DNA of 38,677 nucleotides from Oscillospiraceae bacterium (GCA_902792985.1 CADBBT010000041.1:1-38677), one strand, 5' to 3'. Shown: positions 7,719 to 15,232, counted from the first letter of the stretch. Numbers and translations: made by a program. The notes: generated from the sequence alone by a model not told the origin.

Positions 7719-7883
7719 CAAAAAGTGCAATCCCACTTGTCGCCAAACAAAAGTAGTCTATCAGCCATACACACAGGAAGGTCACGCATAGACAGATTGC
7801 ACTTTTTTACAAACTGCGCGTGAAGCCCTGTGTGTTCGCAGGGTAAAAAAATATGTATGGATAATTTCCACTTTTGTTTGGCA
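7694..7883 (-). ncRNA. Structured leader RNA or sRNA, copy 1, with pseudoknot and terminator
   Basis: Minus-strand RNA of about 190 nt. Outer stem: GCCAAACAAAAGT (from 7882-7870) pairs with ACTTTTGTTTGGC (7754-7742), 13 perfect pairs. Inside are P2 CCATACA/TGTATGG (7860-7854 with 7771-7765), hairpin P3 CCCTG/CAGGG (7843-7839 with 7830-7826) and hairpin P4 TCACGC/GCGTGA (7823-7818 with 7787-7782). The P4 loop carries AAAAAGTGCAATC (7807-7795), which pairs with GATTGCACTTTTT (7732-7720) beyond the outer stem and so makes a pseudoknot. An intrinsic terminator follows (TGCGTCC/GGACGCA, T-run). A second copy at 10774-10973 has the same fold with different helix sequences. The CHAP gene ATG is 45 nt beyond the terminator with no other promoter seen. 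I do not recognise the family. Confidence 0.75.
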
Positions 7884-7888
7884 CCTTC

Positions 7889-7917
7889 ACTCTATCACAT
7901 TTCCTGCAAATAGTCAA
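7889..7917 (-). promoter_or_regulatory. Promoter of structured RNA copy 1
   Basis: TTGACT (7912-7917), 17 nt, TAGAGT (7889-7894) on the minus strand, followed by GAAGGTGC. The block ATGTGRTAGAGTRAAGGTGC is shared with copy 2. Confidence 0.75.
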
Positions 7918-7928
7918 GCGCCTGCGTC

Positions 7929-7956
7929 AAAAAAAGGGCGGCCACCGGCCGCCCTT
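7929..7956 (-). terminator. Terminator of the efp/CD1247 operon
   Basis: Perfect GGGCGGCC/GGCCGCCC stem (7936-7954) with a 3-nt loop, followed by a run of seven T on the minus strand. Confidence 0.9.
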
Positions 7957-8030
7957 ACAAATTCTGATGTTGATTGCGCGGCTGCGGTTTCACATCCCGC
8001 CCACCGGCAAATTTCATTGCGAATTGCGAA

Positions 8031-8474
8031 TTATTCCTCGTCTTCCGCTTCGTCTTCGTCCTCGTCGTCTTCCATCTCGATCTCGAACTCAAGCGTTTCG
8101 CCGCAGCACGGGCATTCCACCTGACCGTCGTCGTCGATGTCGTCAAGGTCGATGCAAATGTTTTCGCCGCAGGCTGGGCAGGTCACTTCGATGCAGTCGT
8201 CGTCATCGCAGCAATCGCAGTCGTCGTCGCAGCAATCGCATTCATCGTCGTCGATGTCATACACAAAGTCTTCCACATCGCCGAGATCCTCGTCGATCTC
8301 TTCAATGTAGTCGTTCAGCGTGTCCACATCGTCTTCCAGACCGCTGATCTCGTCGGCGATCACTTCCAGCGTGTCAAGCACAGCGGCAAGAAGTTTGCCT
8401 TCTTTTTTATCGGTATCGATGTCAAGGCCTTCCATGAGACCCTTCAGATAAGCAACTTTTTCACTCACAGACAT
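8031..8474 (-). CDS. CD1247-family acidic zinc-ribbon protein
   Basis: 147 aa. The N-terminal 70 residues (SVSEKVAYLKGLMEGL, then a predicted helical region) match the CD1247 N-terminal domain conserved in Clostridia, usually near efp. Residues about 74-94 form an Asp/Cys-rich stretch (repeats of CDCCDDD), followed by a zinc-ribbon-like CPAC...CPCC pair and a final Asp/Glu-rich tail. Soluble; function unknown. AAAGGAAC is the ribosome binding site. The gene starts 20 nt after the efp stop and shares its promoter. Downstream of the TAA is a short AATTCGC heptamer duplication and then the operon terminator. Confidence 0.85.
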   Translation of the reverse strand: MSVSEKVAYLKGLMEGLDIDTDKKEGKLLAAVLDTLEVIADEISGLEDDVDTLNDYIEEIDEDLGDVEDFVYDIDDDECDCCDDDCDCCDDDDCIEVTCPACGENICIDLDDIDDDGQVECPCCGETLEFEIEMEDDEDEDEAEDEE

Positions 8475-8494
8475 GGTTATGTTCCTTTCTGCGC

Positions 8495-9052
8495 TTATGC
8501 GCGGCCAAGATATTCGCCGGTTCTGGTGTCGACCTGGATCATTTCGCCCTCATCGATGAAGAGCGGCACTTTGATCTCTGCGCCGGTTTCCAGGGTGGCG
8601 GGTTTGGTGGTGTTGGTTGCGGTGTCGCCCTTGAAGCCGGGATCGGTCTTGGTGACCTGAAGCTCCACAAAGTTGGGCGGTTCCACACCGAAGACCTTGC
8701 CCTTATAGGACAAAATCTTGCAGGTCATGTTCTCTTTCACAAACTTGAAACTGTCCGGCAGATCCGCCTGATTGATGGGGATCATGTCATAAGTCTCGTT
8801 GTCCATGAAATAATACAGATCGCCGTCGCTGTAGGAATAATCCATATCCTTGCGCTCAATGTAAGCCGTGGGGAACTTCGCTGTGGGGTTGTAGCTCTTT
8901 TCCACCACTGCGCCGGTGATGACGTTCTTGGTCTTGGTTCTGACAAACGCAGCGCCTTTGCCGGGCTTCACATGCTGAAATTCCACAACCTGCAGCACGT
9001 TGCCTTCTTCTTCAAAGGTGACGCCGTTTCTGAAATCGCCTGCTGAAATCAT
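8495..9052 (-). CDS. efp: Elongation factor P
   Basis: 185 aa, the standard length. EF-P enters the ribosomal E site and rescues stalling at polyproline stretches; this window encodes several Pro-rich linkers. Three beta-barrel domains are visible by alignment: the N-terminal KOW-like domain with the [10 protein letters not shown] loop, whose tip Lys32 is the position modified in Bacillus, then domain II (from about residue 65, [21 protein letters not shown]) and domain III (ending [12 protein letters not shown]). GGAGG lies 8 nt before the ATG. It is the first gene of a two-gene operon with the CD1247-type gene. Confidence 0.98.
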   Translation of the reverse strand: MISAGDFRNGVTFEEEGNVLQVVEFQHVKPGKGAAFVRTKTKNVITGAVVEKSYNPTAKFPTAYIERKDMDYSYSDGDLYYFMDNETYDMIPINQADLPDSFKFVKENMTCKILSYKGKVFGVEPPNFVELQVTKTDPGFKGDTATNTTKPATLETGAEIKVPLFIDEGEMIQVDTRTGEYLGRA

Positions 9053-9086
9053 AGTAGTATCCTCCGTGTTCTAAGTTTACTTTAAT

Positions 9087-9115
9087 AATGTATCATAAAA
9101 CCGGCCTTTTTGCAA
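9087..9115 (-). promoter_or_regulatory. Promoter of efp
   Basis: TTGCAA (9110-9115), 17 nt, TACATT (9087-9092) on the minus strand. Confidence 0.7.
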
Positions 9116-9206
9116 GTGTTTTTTTCAACTTCCTGCAGGAAAACCGACCCAAAGATGACTTTTTTCTTAAAAATGCGGCGCGGTTCTTCTTTTTTTGCGC
9201 AATTTA

Positions 9207-9215
9207 TGCTATGAT
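9207..9215 (+). promoter_or_regulatory. Extended -10 promoter of the MltG-like gene
   Basis: TGCTATGAT at 9207-9215 (TGn plus TATGAT). The -35 position (9187-9192) reads TTCTTT, which is weak. Confidence 0.55.
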
Positions 9216-9246
9216 AAGAGCATCAAGACGAAAAGGACGATGCTTC

Positions 9247-10047
9247 ATGAAGAAATGCTTTGTGTTTGCCGGGCTGATTCTGGCTTTGCTGGGTCTGCTC
9301 TGCGCATGCGGCAGCCAGCCGCTGGAAGAGGTTTCCGAGATTTCTACCACGGAAACGACCACCGAGGCCGACCCCATTGTGCGTGTGATGTTTCCCGAAG
9401 GCTACACCGCTGTTGAAATTGCGGAAAAGCTTGAAAACAGCGGCGTTTGTGCGGCGGCGGATTTCATGGCGGCGGTCAAGGACGCCGACACAGTAAAAAA
9501 CAGCTATTCCTTCCTGTCCGACGTTGACTTTTCCGAGCGCGCCTTTGCGCTGGAAGGGTATGTGTTTCCCGACACCTATGACTTTTACCGCGGAGAGAGC
9601 GCCCAAAAGGCCCTTTCGCGCTTTTTGAACAACATGAACGCCAAGCTCACCGAAGAGCGCAAAGCCCGCGCAAAAGAACTGGGCTACACGATGGATGAGA
9701 TCCTCACCCTTGCGTCGATCATTCAGGAGGAATGCGGTGATCCGAGCGAGATGGCAAACGTCTCCTCTGTGATGCACAACCGGCTGGAAAGCCCGGATTA
9801 CGGGATGCTGCAGTGCGACGTGACGATCCATTACGTCAACGACCGCATCACCGATTCGCCCTATCTTTCCGGCGACACGTCGGTCTTTGCAGCGCGCTAC
9901 AACACCTATAAGGTGCGCGGTCTGCCTGTGGGCGCGATCTGCTGCCCCGGCATCGACGCCATTGACGCAGCCCTGTATCCGGCGGAATCGAATAACTTCT
10001 TCTTTGTCACCGCCGCGGACATGAACTATTATTATGCCGAGACGTAA
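9247..10047 (+). CDS. MltG/YceG-like endolytic transglycosylase lipoprotein
   Basis: 266 aa. MltG cleaves nascent peptidoglycan strands at the outer membrane-surface face. Here the usual N-terminal membrane helix is replaced by a lipoprotein signal (lipobox LCAC, Cys21), followed by a Ser/Thr/Glu linker. The YceG domain runs from about residue 45: a LysM-like FPEGYTAVEIAEKL segment, EGYVFPDTYDF, the catalytic motif LASIIQEECG (E after IIQ, as in ASIVEKE of E. coli), MHNRL, and LPVGAICCPG. It stops at YYYAET, about a dozen residues before where the family normally ends, so the C-terminal tail is short. AAAAGGACG is the ribosome binding site. The frame is open upstream to 9088 but lacks a ribosome binding site. 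A heptamer array follows the stop. Confidence 0.88.
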   Translation: MKKCFVFAGLILALLGLLCACGSQPLEEVSEISTTETTTEADPIVRVMFPEGYTAVEIAEKLENSGVCAAADFMAAVKDADTVKNSYSFLSDVDFSERAFALEGYVFPDTYDFYRGESAQKALSRFLNNMNAKLTEERKARAKELGYTMDEILTLASIIQEECGDPSEMANVSSVMHNRLESPDYGMLQCDVTIHYVNDRITDSPYLSGDTSVFAARYNTYKVRGLPVGAICCPGIDAIDAALYPAESNNFFFVTAADMNYYYAET

Positions 10048-10052
10048 GTCGG

Positions 10053-10097
10053 TAGCTGTTAGCTGTTAGCTGTTAGTCGGTAGTCGATAGAAAATAG
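10053..10097 (+). repeat. Heptamer array (TAGNNNN)6 after the MltG-like gene
   Basis: TAGCTGT three times, then TAGTCGG, TAGTCGA, TAGAAAA and a final TAG, beginning 5 nt after the stop codon. Confidence 0.85.
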
Positions 10098-10128
10098 AAA
10101 AACCGCAGGGGCGGACATTTGCCCCTGC
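10096..10128 (-). terminator. Terminator of the small lipoprotein operon
   Basis: GCAGGGGC (10105-10112) with GCCCCTGC (10121-10128). On the minus strand it is followed by GGTTTTTC, so it mainly serves the 10739-10210 transcript. Confidence 0.65.
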
Positions 10129-10148
10129 TTGGTCAAACATAATTTGAA

Positions 10149-10178
10149 CCCCGCCGCGGAAACGATTCCGCGGCGGGG
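10149..10178. repeat. 13-bp perfect GC palindrome
   Basis: CCCCGCCGCGGAA (10149-10161), 4-nt loop, TTCCGCGGCGGGG (10166-10178). No T-run on either side. Related hairpins lie at 5592 and 26454. Confidence 0.75.
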
Positions 10179-10209
10179 CTGTTCATTGATACTGAACATA
10201 TTAACATAT

Positions 10210-10416
10210 TTAGCGCAGTGCATCTGCAGCAGCATTGATTCTGCTGATAGAATCCCGGAGATCATTGGATTCCTGTACTGCCCTGTTGTAGTTATCTTCT
10301 GCAATCTGCACCATCTTATTGGTACGTTCTGACTCTTTTTTATATGGGTCTTCTCCGCAAGCACAAAGAACAAAAGCCAAAATCAATAAGAGCATAAAGA
10401 TAACACCTTTTTTCAT
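10210..10416 (-). CDS. Small lipoprotein
   Basis: 68 aa. Lipoprotein signal MKKGVIF... ending LCAC (lipobox, Cys about residue 20), then a charged helical remainder with heptad-like spacing. No family recognised. The start at 10416 is chosen because GGGGTGG lies 5-6 nt upstream; in-frame ATGs at 10434 have no ribosome binding site. It follows the 10431-10739 gene almost without a gap, so the two form a two-gene operon downstream of structured RNA copy 2. Confidence 0.7.
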   Translation of the reverse strand: MKKGVIFMLLLILAFVLCACGEDPYKKESERTNKMVQIAEDNYNRAVQESNDLRDSISRINAAADALR

Positions 10417-10430
10417 CAAAGACCACCCCA

Positions 10431-10739
10431 TCATACTTTGATTTCATTACTGATTCCAAGGCATATGTCATTCTCATCAAATAGTAATGCAATATGATAA
10501 CCCGTTGATTGCCATTGACGCAATGTTTTTCCGTCACCCATAGCAGATATAGCACTCGGTTGTCCACAGGCTTTCACAATTTCGTCAAGTGTTTTTCCTG
10601 CAATCACACCGTTTGTGTCTTTTGTAAGCATAGAAAACCGTGTCTGAAGCATTGTTCCCGGAGCTTTAACCAATGCGTGTATAATGAGATACAGTATGAG
10701 TCCACCAATCAACGGTCCAACAAAATACAAAAACTCCAT
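10431..10739 (-). CDS. Membrane-anchored small protein with BamE/SmpA-like fold pattern
   Basis: 102 aa. One N-terminal hydrophobic segment (about residues 4-24). The following region GKTLDEIVKACGQPSA...QWQSTGYHIALLFDENDICLGI has the turn and beta pattern seen in small SmpA/OmlA-like domains (G-x-T-x-x-E-V then G-x-P, then a W-x-x-x-x-Y strand), but similarity is too weak to name it firmly. GAAGGGAGGG is a strong ribosome binding site 7-8 nt before the ATG. The only visible promoter lies upstream of the structured RNA, so this gene is probably expressed by readthrough of that RNA's terminator. Confidence 0.7.
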   Translation of the reverse strand: MEFLYFVGPLIGGLILYLIIHALVKAPGTMLQTRFSMLTKDTNGVIAGKTLDEIVKACGQPSAISAMGDGKTLRQWQSTGYHIALLFDENDICLGISNEIKV

Positions 10740-10772
10740 TCTTTTTTCCCTCCCTTCTTCTTGAAATAGGGC

Positions 10773-10806
10773 GAAAAAAAATGCGCCCCTGCAAGAACAG
10801 AGGCGC
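10773..10806 (-). terminator. Terminator closing structured RNA copy 2
   Basis: GCGCC (10806-10802) with GGCGC (10787-10783) plus inner CTG/CAG pairing, followed by eight or more T on the minus strand. Confidence 0.8.
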
Positions 10807-10973
10807 TAAAAAATGCTTTTCTCTGTTTTTGCTGCGACACAAAAAATCTAAGATTTCAGTTTATCAAATCAAACGGAAATACGAGAAAGCACTTTTTTAA
10901 AGTCACTTTCCCTTTGATATGACAAACCTGATATGATTCTTTACGAAAAACTCGCTTAGATTTTTTATGTCGC
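10774..10973 (-). ncRNA. Structured leader RNA or sRNA, copy 2
   Basis: Minus-strand RNA of about 200 nt with the same architecture as copy 1. Outer stem of 19 pairs: 10973-10955 with 10852-10834, one G-U. P2: ATCATATCA (10937-10929) with TGATTTGAT (10871-10863), one mismatch. Hairpin P3: TTTG/CAAA (10926-10923 with 10916-10913). Hairpin P4: GGAAA/TTTCC (10911-10907 with 10879-10875). The P4 loop holds the pseudoknot strand AAAAAAGTGCTTTCTC (10898-10883), which pairs with GAGAAAAGCATTTTTT (10823-10808) beyond the outer stem, with one bulge on each side. The terminator follows. AAAAAAGTGC is identical in both copies, while the stems have diverged but still pair. The next gene's ATG (10739) is about 34 nt beyond the terminator. 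Confidence 0.75.
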
Positions 10974-10979
10974 ACCTTT

Positions 10980-11008
10980 ACTCTACCACATCTCCCCTGA
11001 AAAATCAA
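10980..11008 (-). promoter_or_regulatory. Promoter of structured RNA copy 2
   Basis: TTGATT (11003-11008), 17 nt, TAGAGT (10980-10985) on the minus strand, then AAAGGTGC, as in copy 1. Confidence 0.75.
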
Positions 11009-11020
11009 GCACTTACACAT

Positions 11021-11046
11021 AAAAAACAGGCGGCCAGCGGCCGCCC
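11021..11046 (-). terminator. Terminator of metY-ychF
   Basis: GGCGGCC/GGCCGCC stem (11029-11045) followed by six T on the minus strand. Confidence 0.88.
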
Positions 11047-11082
11047 AACTATTGACTAATGACTATTGACTAACGACTATTT
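11047..11082 (-). repeat. Heptamer array (TAGNNNN)5 after ychF
   Basis: Read on the minus strand just after the ychF stop: TAGTCGT, TAGTCAA, TAGTCAT, TAGTCAA, TAGTTGG. It ends at the terminator stem. Confidence 0.85.
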
Positions 11083-12176
11083 TACACATTAAACAGGAAA
11101 TGTACAATGTCGCCGTCCTTCATCACATACTCCTTGCCCTCGGAGCGGACAAGGCCTTTTTCACGCGCGGCGGCGAGAGAGCCGCATTCCATCAGGTGGT
11201 CAAACGTGACGACCTCGGCGCGGATGAAGCCACGTTCAAAGTCGGAATGGATCTTGCCGGCGGCCTGTGGCGCTTTTGTGCCGTTTTTGATCGTCCAGGC
11301 ACGCACCTCCGGCTGACCGGCGGTGAGATAGGAGATCAGGCCGAGCAAGTGATAGGAGCGCTGAATGAGCAGATCCAAACCGCCCTGCTCGATGCCGAGA
11401 TCGGCAAGGAACATTTCGCGGTCCTCCTTGGAAAGCGAAGAGATCTCCGCTTCCAGCTCCGCACAGATGGGCAGCACCTCGCTGCCTTCGGATTCGGCGA
11501 TCTTGCAGACCGCCTGATAGTTTTCGTTGGTCTCGATGCCGTTGGTGAAATCCTCTTCGCTCAGATTGCAGGCATAGATCACGGGCTTTGCCGTCAGAAG
11601 GCAGGCCTCATCCAGGATCGCCTGTTCGTTTTCGTCGCAATCAAGCGTGCGCGCCGGCTGCTCGTTTTCCAGCGCGGCTTTCACACGCTTCAAAAATTCC
11701 AGCGTGGCGGCAAGCGATTTGTCGCCCTTGAGCGCCTTGCTCGTGCGGTCGATGCGGCGGTCGATCATTTCAAGATCGGAGAGGATCAGCTCAAGGTTGA
11801 TGGTTTCAATGTCGCGTTTGGCGTTCACACTGCCGTCCACATGGATGATGTCGTCATTCTCAAAGCAGCGCACCACATGAACGATGGCGTCCACCTCGCG
11901 GATGTGCGAGAGGAATTTGTTGCCAAGCCCCTCACCCTTGGATGCACCCTTGACCAGACCGGCAATGTCCACAAATTCCACCGTGGCCGGGGTGATCTTC
12001 ACAGGATGGTACATCTCTGCGAGCGCGTCGATGCGCTTGTCGGGCACAGCGACCACACCGACGTTCGGCTCAATGGTGCAAAAAGCATAGTTCGCAGACT
12101 GGGCGCCCGCGTTAGTGATGGCGTTGAACAGGGTGCTTTTGCCGACATTCGGCAGCCCCACGATTCCGAGTTTCAT
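11082..12176 (-). CDS. ychF: Obg-family ribosome-associated ATPase YchF
   Basis: 364 aa, the normal length. YchF/OLA1 is a P-loop NTPase that prefers ATP and binds ribosomes. Walker [10 protein letters not shown] at about residues 7-15, the [20 protein letters not shown] switch II region, the coiled-coil insert in the middle, and the C-terminal TGS-type domain ([28 protein letters not shown] ... [12 protein letters not shown]). AAAGGATATAGACT precedes the ATG. It starts 33 nt after metY ends and has no promoter of its own, so it is the second gene of the metY transcript. Confidence 0.97.
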   Translation of the reverse strand: MKLGIVGLPNVGKSTLFNAITNAGAQSANYAFCTIEPNVGVVAVPDKRIDALAEMYHPVKITPATVEFVDIAGLVKGASKGEGLGNKFLSHIREVDAIVHVVRCFENDDIIHVDGSVNAKRDIETINLELILSDLEMIDRRIDRTSKALKGDKSLAATLEFLKRVKAALENEQPARTLDCDENEQAILDEACLLTAKPVIYACNLSEEDFTNGIETNENYQAVCKIAESEGSEVLPICAELEAEISSLSKEDREMFLADLGIEQGGLDLLIQRSYHLLGLISYLTAGQPEVRAWTIKNGTKAPQAAGKIHSDFERGFIRAEVVTFDHLMECGSLAAAREKGLVRSEGKEYVMKDGDIVHFLFNV

Positions 12177-12208
12177 AGTCTATATCCTTTCTTTTGCGTC
12201 GTCTTTGC

Positions 12209-13492
12209 TTACGCGGTCGCCACAGTGAGCGCCTGCTCCAGATCGGCGAGTATATCCTCCACATCCTCAAGACCGACGGAAAGACGGATCAGATCGGGCT
12301 TGACGCCGCACTCCTCAAGCTGGGTGTCGGTGAGCTGGCGGTGTGTTGTGGACGCCGGATGCAACACACAGGTGCGCGCGTCTGCCACATGGGTCACGAT
12401 GTTGCAAAGACGCAGCGCATCCATGAATTTGGTTGCCGCTGCACGGCCACCCTTCACACCGAAAGAGATCACGCCGGAGGTGCCGTGCGGCATATATTTT
12501 TGCGCTTTTGCGTATTCCGGATCAGCGGGCAGACCGGGGAAAGAGACCCAGGAGACTTTTTCGTTCTTTTGCAGATATTCAGCGACCGCCTGCGCGTTTT
12601 CGCAGTGCTTTTTCACCCGCAGCGGCAGCGTTTCCAAACCGAGGTTCAGCAAAAACGCATTGTGCGGCGAGGGGATGGAACCGAGATCGCGCATAAGCTG
12701 TGCCACGCATTTGGTGATAAACGCCGCCTTGCCGAAGCGTTCGGTGTAGGTCACGCCGTGATAGGATTCGTCCGGCGTTGTCAGCCCGGGAAACTTGTCG
12801 TTTTGCGTCCAGTCAAAATTGCCGGAATCGACGATGACGCCGCCGACCTGGGTCGCGTGGCCGTCCATGTATTTGGTGGTAGAATGGGTCACGATGTCAG
12901 CGCCGAATTCAAACGGGCGGCAGTTGACGGGCGTCGGGAACGTGTTATCCACGATCAGCGGCACGCCGTGACGGTGCGCCGCGACGGCAAAGCGTTCAAT
13001 GTCAAACACGTTCAGCGACGGGTTGGAAAGCGTTTCGCCGAACACAGCTTTGGTGTTTGCGCAAAAGGCGGCTTCCAGCGTTTCTTCGTCGCAATCGGGC
13101 GAAACGAAGGTAAAATCGATGCCAAAGCGGCGCAGCGTAACATTGAACAGATTGAACGTGCCGCCGTAGATCGCTGTGGAAGCAACAACGTGATCGCCCG
13201 CCGAGCAAAGATTCAGCACGGCGAACAGATTCGCCGCCTGACCGGAAGAGGTCAAAACGCCGGCCACGCCGCCCTCGAGCGCTGCGATCTTTGCTGCAAC
13301 GGCGTCGTTTGTCGGGTTGGCAAGGCGGGTATAAAAGTAGCCGTCCGCCTCCAGATCGAACAGTGCGCCCATCGCGTCGCTGCTCTCATATTTATAGGTC
13401 GTACTTTGCACAATCGGCAGCGCGATGGGTTCGCCGTTTTTCGGTGTATAGCCTGCGCGCAGGCATTTTGTTGCAAGTCCCAAGTCCTGCAT
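12209..13492 (-). CDS. metY: O-acetylhomoserine sulfhydrylase (PLP-dependent)
   Basis: 427 aa. It belongs to the Cys/Met-metabolism PLP enzyme family; the length and the TxRxxNPTND, SSGQAANLF and IVDNTFPTP blocks match O-acetyl-L-homoserine aminocarboxypropyltransferase, which makes homocysteine from O-acetylhomoserine and sulfide. The PLP lysine is Lys207 in HSTTKYMDGHA; Asp182 in VDNT binds the pyridine nitrogen; the C-terminal LxxxxxRLSVGLEDVEDIL is typical. A GAGG element lies upstream of the ATG. A good promoter at 13534-13563 drives it together with ychF. No S-box or T-box is visible in the short leader of about 35 nt. Confidence 0.93.
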   Translation of the reverse strand: MQDLGLATKCLRAGYTPKNGEPIALPIVQSTTYKYESSDAMGALFDLEADGYFYTRLANPTNDAVAAKIAALEGGVAGVLTSSGQAANLFAVLNLCSAGDHVVASTAIYGGTFNLFNVTLRRFGIDFTFVSPDCDEETLEAAFCANTKAVFGETLSNPSLNVFDIERFAVAAHRHGVPLIVDNTFPTPVNCRPFEFGADIVTHSTTKYMDGHATQVGGVIVDSGNFDWTQNDKFPGLTTPDESYHGVTYTERFGKAAFITKCVAQLMRDLGSIPSPHNAFLLNLGLETLPLRVKKHCENAQAVAEYLQKNEKVSWVSFPGLPADPEYAKAQKYMPHGTSGVISFGVKGGRAAATKFMDALRLCNIVTHVADARTCVLHPASTTHRQLTDTQLEECGVKPDLIRLSVGLEDVEDILADLEQALTVATA

Positions 13493-13533
13493 AAAGATCG
13501 CCTCATTTCATCAAAAATCAAATAAGTATTTGT

Positions 13534-13563
13534 ATTATAGCACGCTTTGCGGAGAATGTCCAA
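13534..13563 (-). promoter_or_regulatory. Promoter of metY-ychF
   Basis: TTGGAC (13558-13563), 18 nt, TATAAT (13534-13539) with TGC directly before the -10. Confidence 0.85.
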
Positions 13564-13592
13564 TCTTTTTTTCATCAAACGGCAAAAAGCGC

Positions 13593-13624
13593 AAAAAAAG
13601 GCCGCGGAAGAATCCACGGCCTTT
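13593..13624 (-). terminator. Terminator of the 13651-15201 gene
   Basis: AAAGGCCGTGGA/TCCGCGGCCTTT stem on the minus strand with a 4-nt loop, followed by seven T. Confidence 0.88.
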
Positions 13625-13650
13625 GTATAATTGTTGTTTGTGCTTTGCTG

Positions 13651-15201
13651 TTATGCTGCTGTGATCCAGCGGGTGAACATCTCAAACAGCTCGGTCAGCC
13701 ACGCGAACAGCTTCGACAGGAAGTCGCCGGCAATCTTTTTGCCGCCATCAGACGGAGTGTCGGGCGTTTCCGGAGTTTCCGGAGTAACCGGGGTTTCTTC
13801 GGGTTCCAGCGCGGGAATCGGGAAGGTCTTGGTCGCGGTGATCGCCACGCCGTTGTAATCGGCAGTCGCAGTCGCGGTCTTTACGCCTTCAACGCCGACC
13901 TGCGGTGCAGTTGTTTCTTCAGCGGTCACAGTCGCGTCAAGATAGACAACGCCAACGCCCTTCACGGGAGCAATTGCAACAGAAGCGGTGTTTTCATCGG
14001 TCCAGGTCCAGTTCAGCGTGCTGATGCACGGCCAGATCACCTCTGCGGAAACAGGCGTTGAATTGCTGGTTTTTTCAGCGAAAGGCAACACATTCGTCAT
14101 TTCATAGGTCATTCCGTGTTCTGAAACGGTTTGCGTCATTTTGATCTGGAACAAACTCTCTTCATCGGGATTGACAAACAAGGTTGCGCCGTCGAAGTAG
14201 TGGGCATAATAATCCGTCGTCTCCGCCTTATAGTCCTCGATCATCTGGTCGACCTGTGCATTCACATAGGCCCAGACTTGCTCATCGTTCTCAAAAACGA
14301 TCGTTTCGTTGTCTCTGGTCGTGTACGTAATGGGGTATGATTTCAAGGTTGCCGGGAAAGAGCTGGAATCCCTCGTGATTTGATCGAACACCCAATCGCG
14401 CTGCGCATCCATGAATTCCAACTGTTCTTCATCGATTTTGGGAGCGGGCGTTGTACCATTCAGGAAATAGCCGCCGTCAGCAGCCGCAGCGGCAGACACA
14501 GCCACCGGCTGCCATTCAATGCCGTATTCAGAGAAGGTTTCTTCGATCTCTTTGGGAATGCCTGTCAACTCATCGCCATCGATCTCCGCTTTCAGCCAGC
14601 TCCAGGTAGAACTGAAGTTCGCGTCATAATACCAAGTGGCATTCTCATACGTTGCAAACTCCGCTGCAGCATCTGCTGCGGCCTGCGCATAAGACTCGGG
14701 ATATTCTTCCTGAATATAGGCAATACCATAGGACGAAAGATCATACCAATCGGTAAAACCGAGTTCGGGATGCGCAGCCATCACCTTTCTGAAGAGAATG
14801 CTCCATGCATCCTGAATCGTGTAAAAACCGGTCATGCCCCAACTCGGATCTGCCTCATAGGCCTCCTGAAGGGCTTCCGACCAAAGCTCGGGATACAACG
14901 CCGCCAGCTTTTCGCAGGCAACGACCGAAAGATTGTTGAACCTCGGCGGGTCAGACGGAGACCAGTTGGGATCCTTCGGCGTAACATAGTTGCACAGGTT
15001 CTGATAAAGGAACATCTCAATGGAGGCTTCTTTGAAGGAATCAAGGTCAACGTACAGGTCACCCTTAGCCAGTTCATCACCGCTGGTCTTGATCTGCACC
15101 CAGTTGGGTTCGCCGTCTTCCGCGTTTGCCGCAACCGCAAACGCGGACAACAGCATCAGCACAGACAGCAAAACGGATAAGATTCTTTTTGCGCTTTTCA
15201 T
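13651..15201 (-). CDS. Large secreted protein of unknown function
   Basis: 516 aa. Signal peptide at residues 1-26 (MKSAKRILSVLLSVLMLLSAFAVAANA). The mature part is acidic and rich in Trp/Tyr with Ala-Glu helices. A stretch near residues 120-165 (ELGFTDWYDLSSYGIAYI) and a beta-rich C-terminal half (NTASVAIAPVKGVGVVYLDATVTAEETT...) are visible, then a Glu-Pro-Thr linker and a final amphipathic Phe/Trp-rich helix (KLFAWLTELFEMFTRW). No domain recognised. The start at 15201 is fixed by AAAGGAGTG and the signal peptide. It is transcribed from a promoter divergent from that of the acyltransferase gene. Probable surface or extracellular location. Confidence 0.85.
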   Translation of the reverse strand: MKSAKRILSVLLSVLMLLSAFAVAANAEDGEPNWVQIKTSGDELAKGDLYVDLDSFKEASIEMFLYQNLCNYVTPKDPNWSPSDPPRFNNLSVVACEKLAALYPELWSEALQEAYEADPSWGMTGFYTIQDAWSILFRKVMAAHPELGFTDWYDLSSYGIAYIQEEYPESYAQAAADAAAEFATYENATWYYDANFSSTWSWLKAEIDGDELTGIPKEIEETFSEYGIEWQPVAVSAAAAADGGYFLNGTTPAPKIDEEQLEFMDAQRDWVFDQITRDSSSFPATLKSYPITYTTRDNETIVFENDEQVWAYVNAQVDQMIEDYKAETTDYYAHYFDGATLFVNPDEESLFQIKMTQTVSEHGMTYEMTNVLPFAEKTSNSTPVSAEVIWPCISTLNWTWTDENTASVAIAPVKGVGVVYLDATVTAEETTAPQVGVEGVKTATATADYNGVAITATKTFPIPALEPEETPVTPETPETPDTPSDGGKKIAGDFLSKLFAWLTELFEMFTRWITAA

Positions 15202-15232
15202 AAATATGCACTCCTTTGCATAAATTTTCTTT

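Noticed and set aside
7694-7883. Assigning the structured RNAs to 6S RNA, SRP RNA, RNase P, cobalamin or c-di-AMP (ydaO) riboswitches
   Set aside because: None of the conserved sequence blocks of those classes is visible, and the pseudoknot past the outer stem plus terminator does not match 6S or SRP.
10149-10178. The perfect GC palindrome as a terminator
   Set aside because: No T-run on either strand; kept as a repeat instead.
11100-13525. Plus-strand open frames opposite ychF and metY
   Set aside because: Codon-mirror shadows of two clearly identified enzymes.
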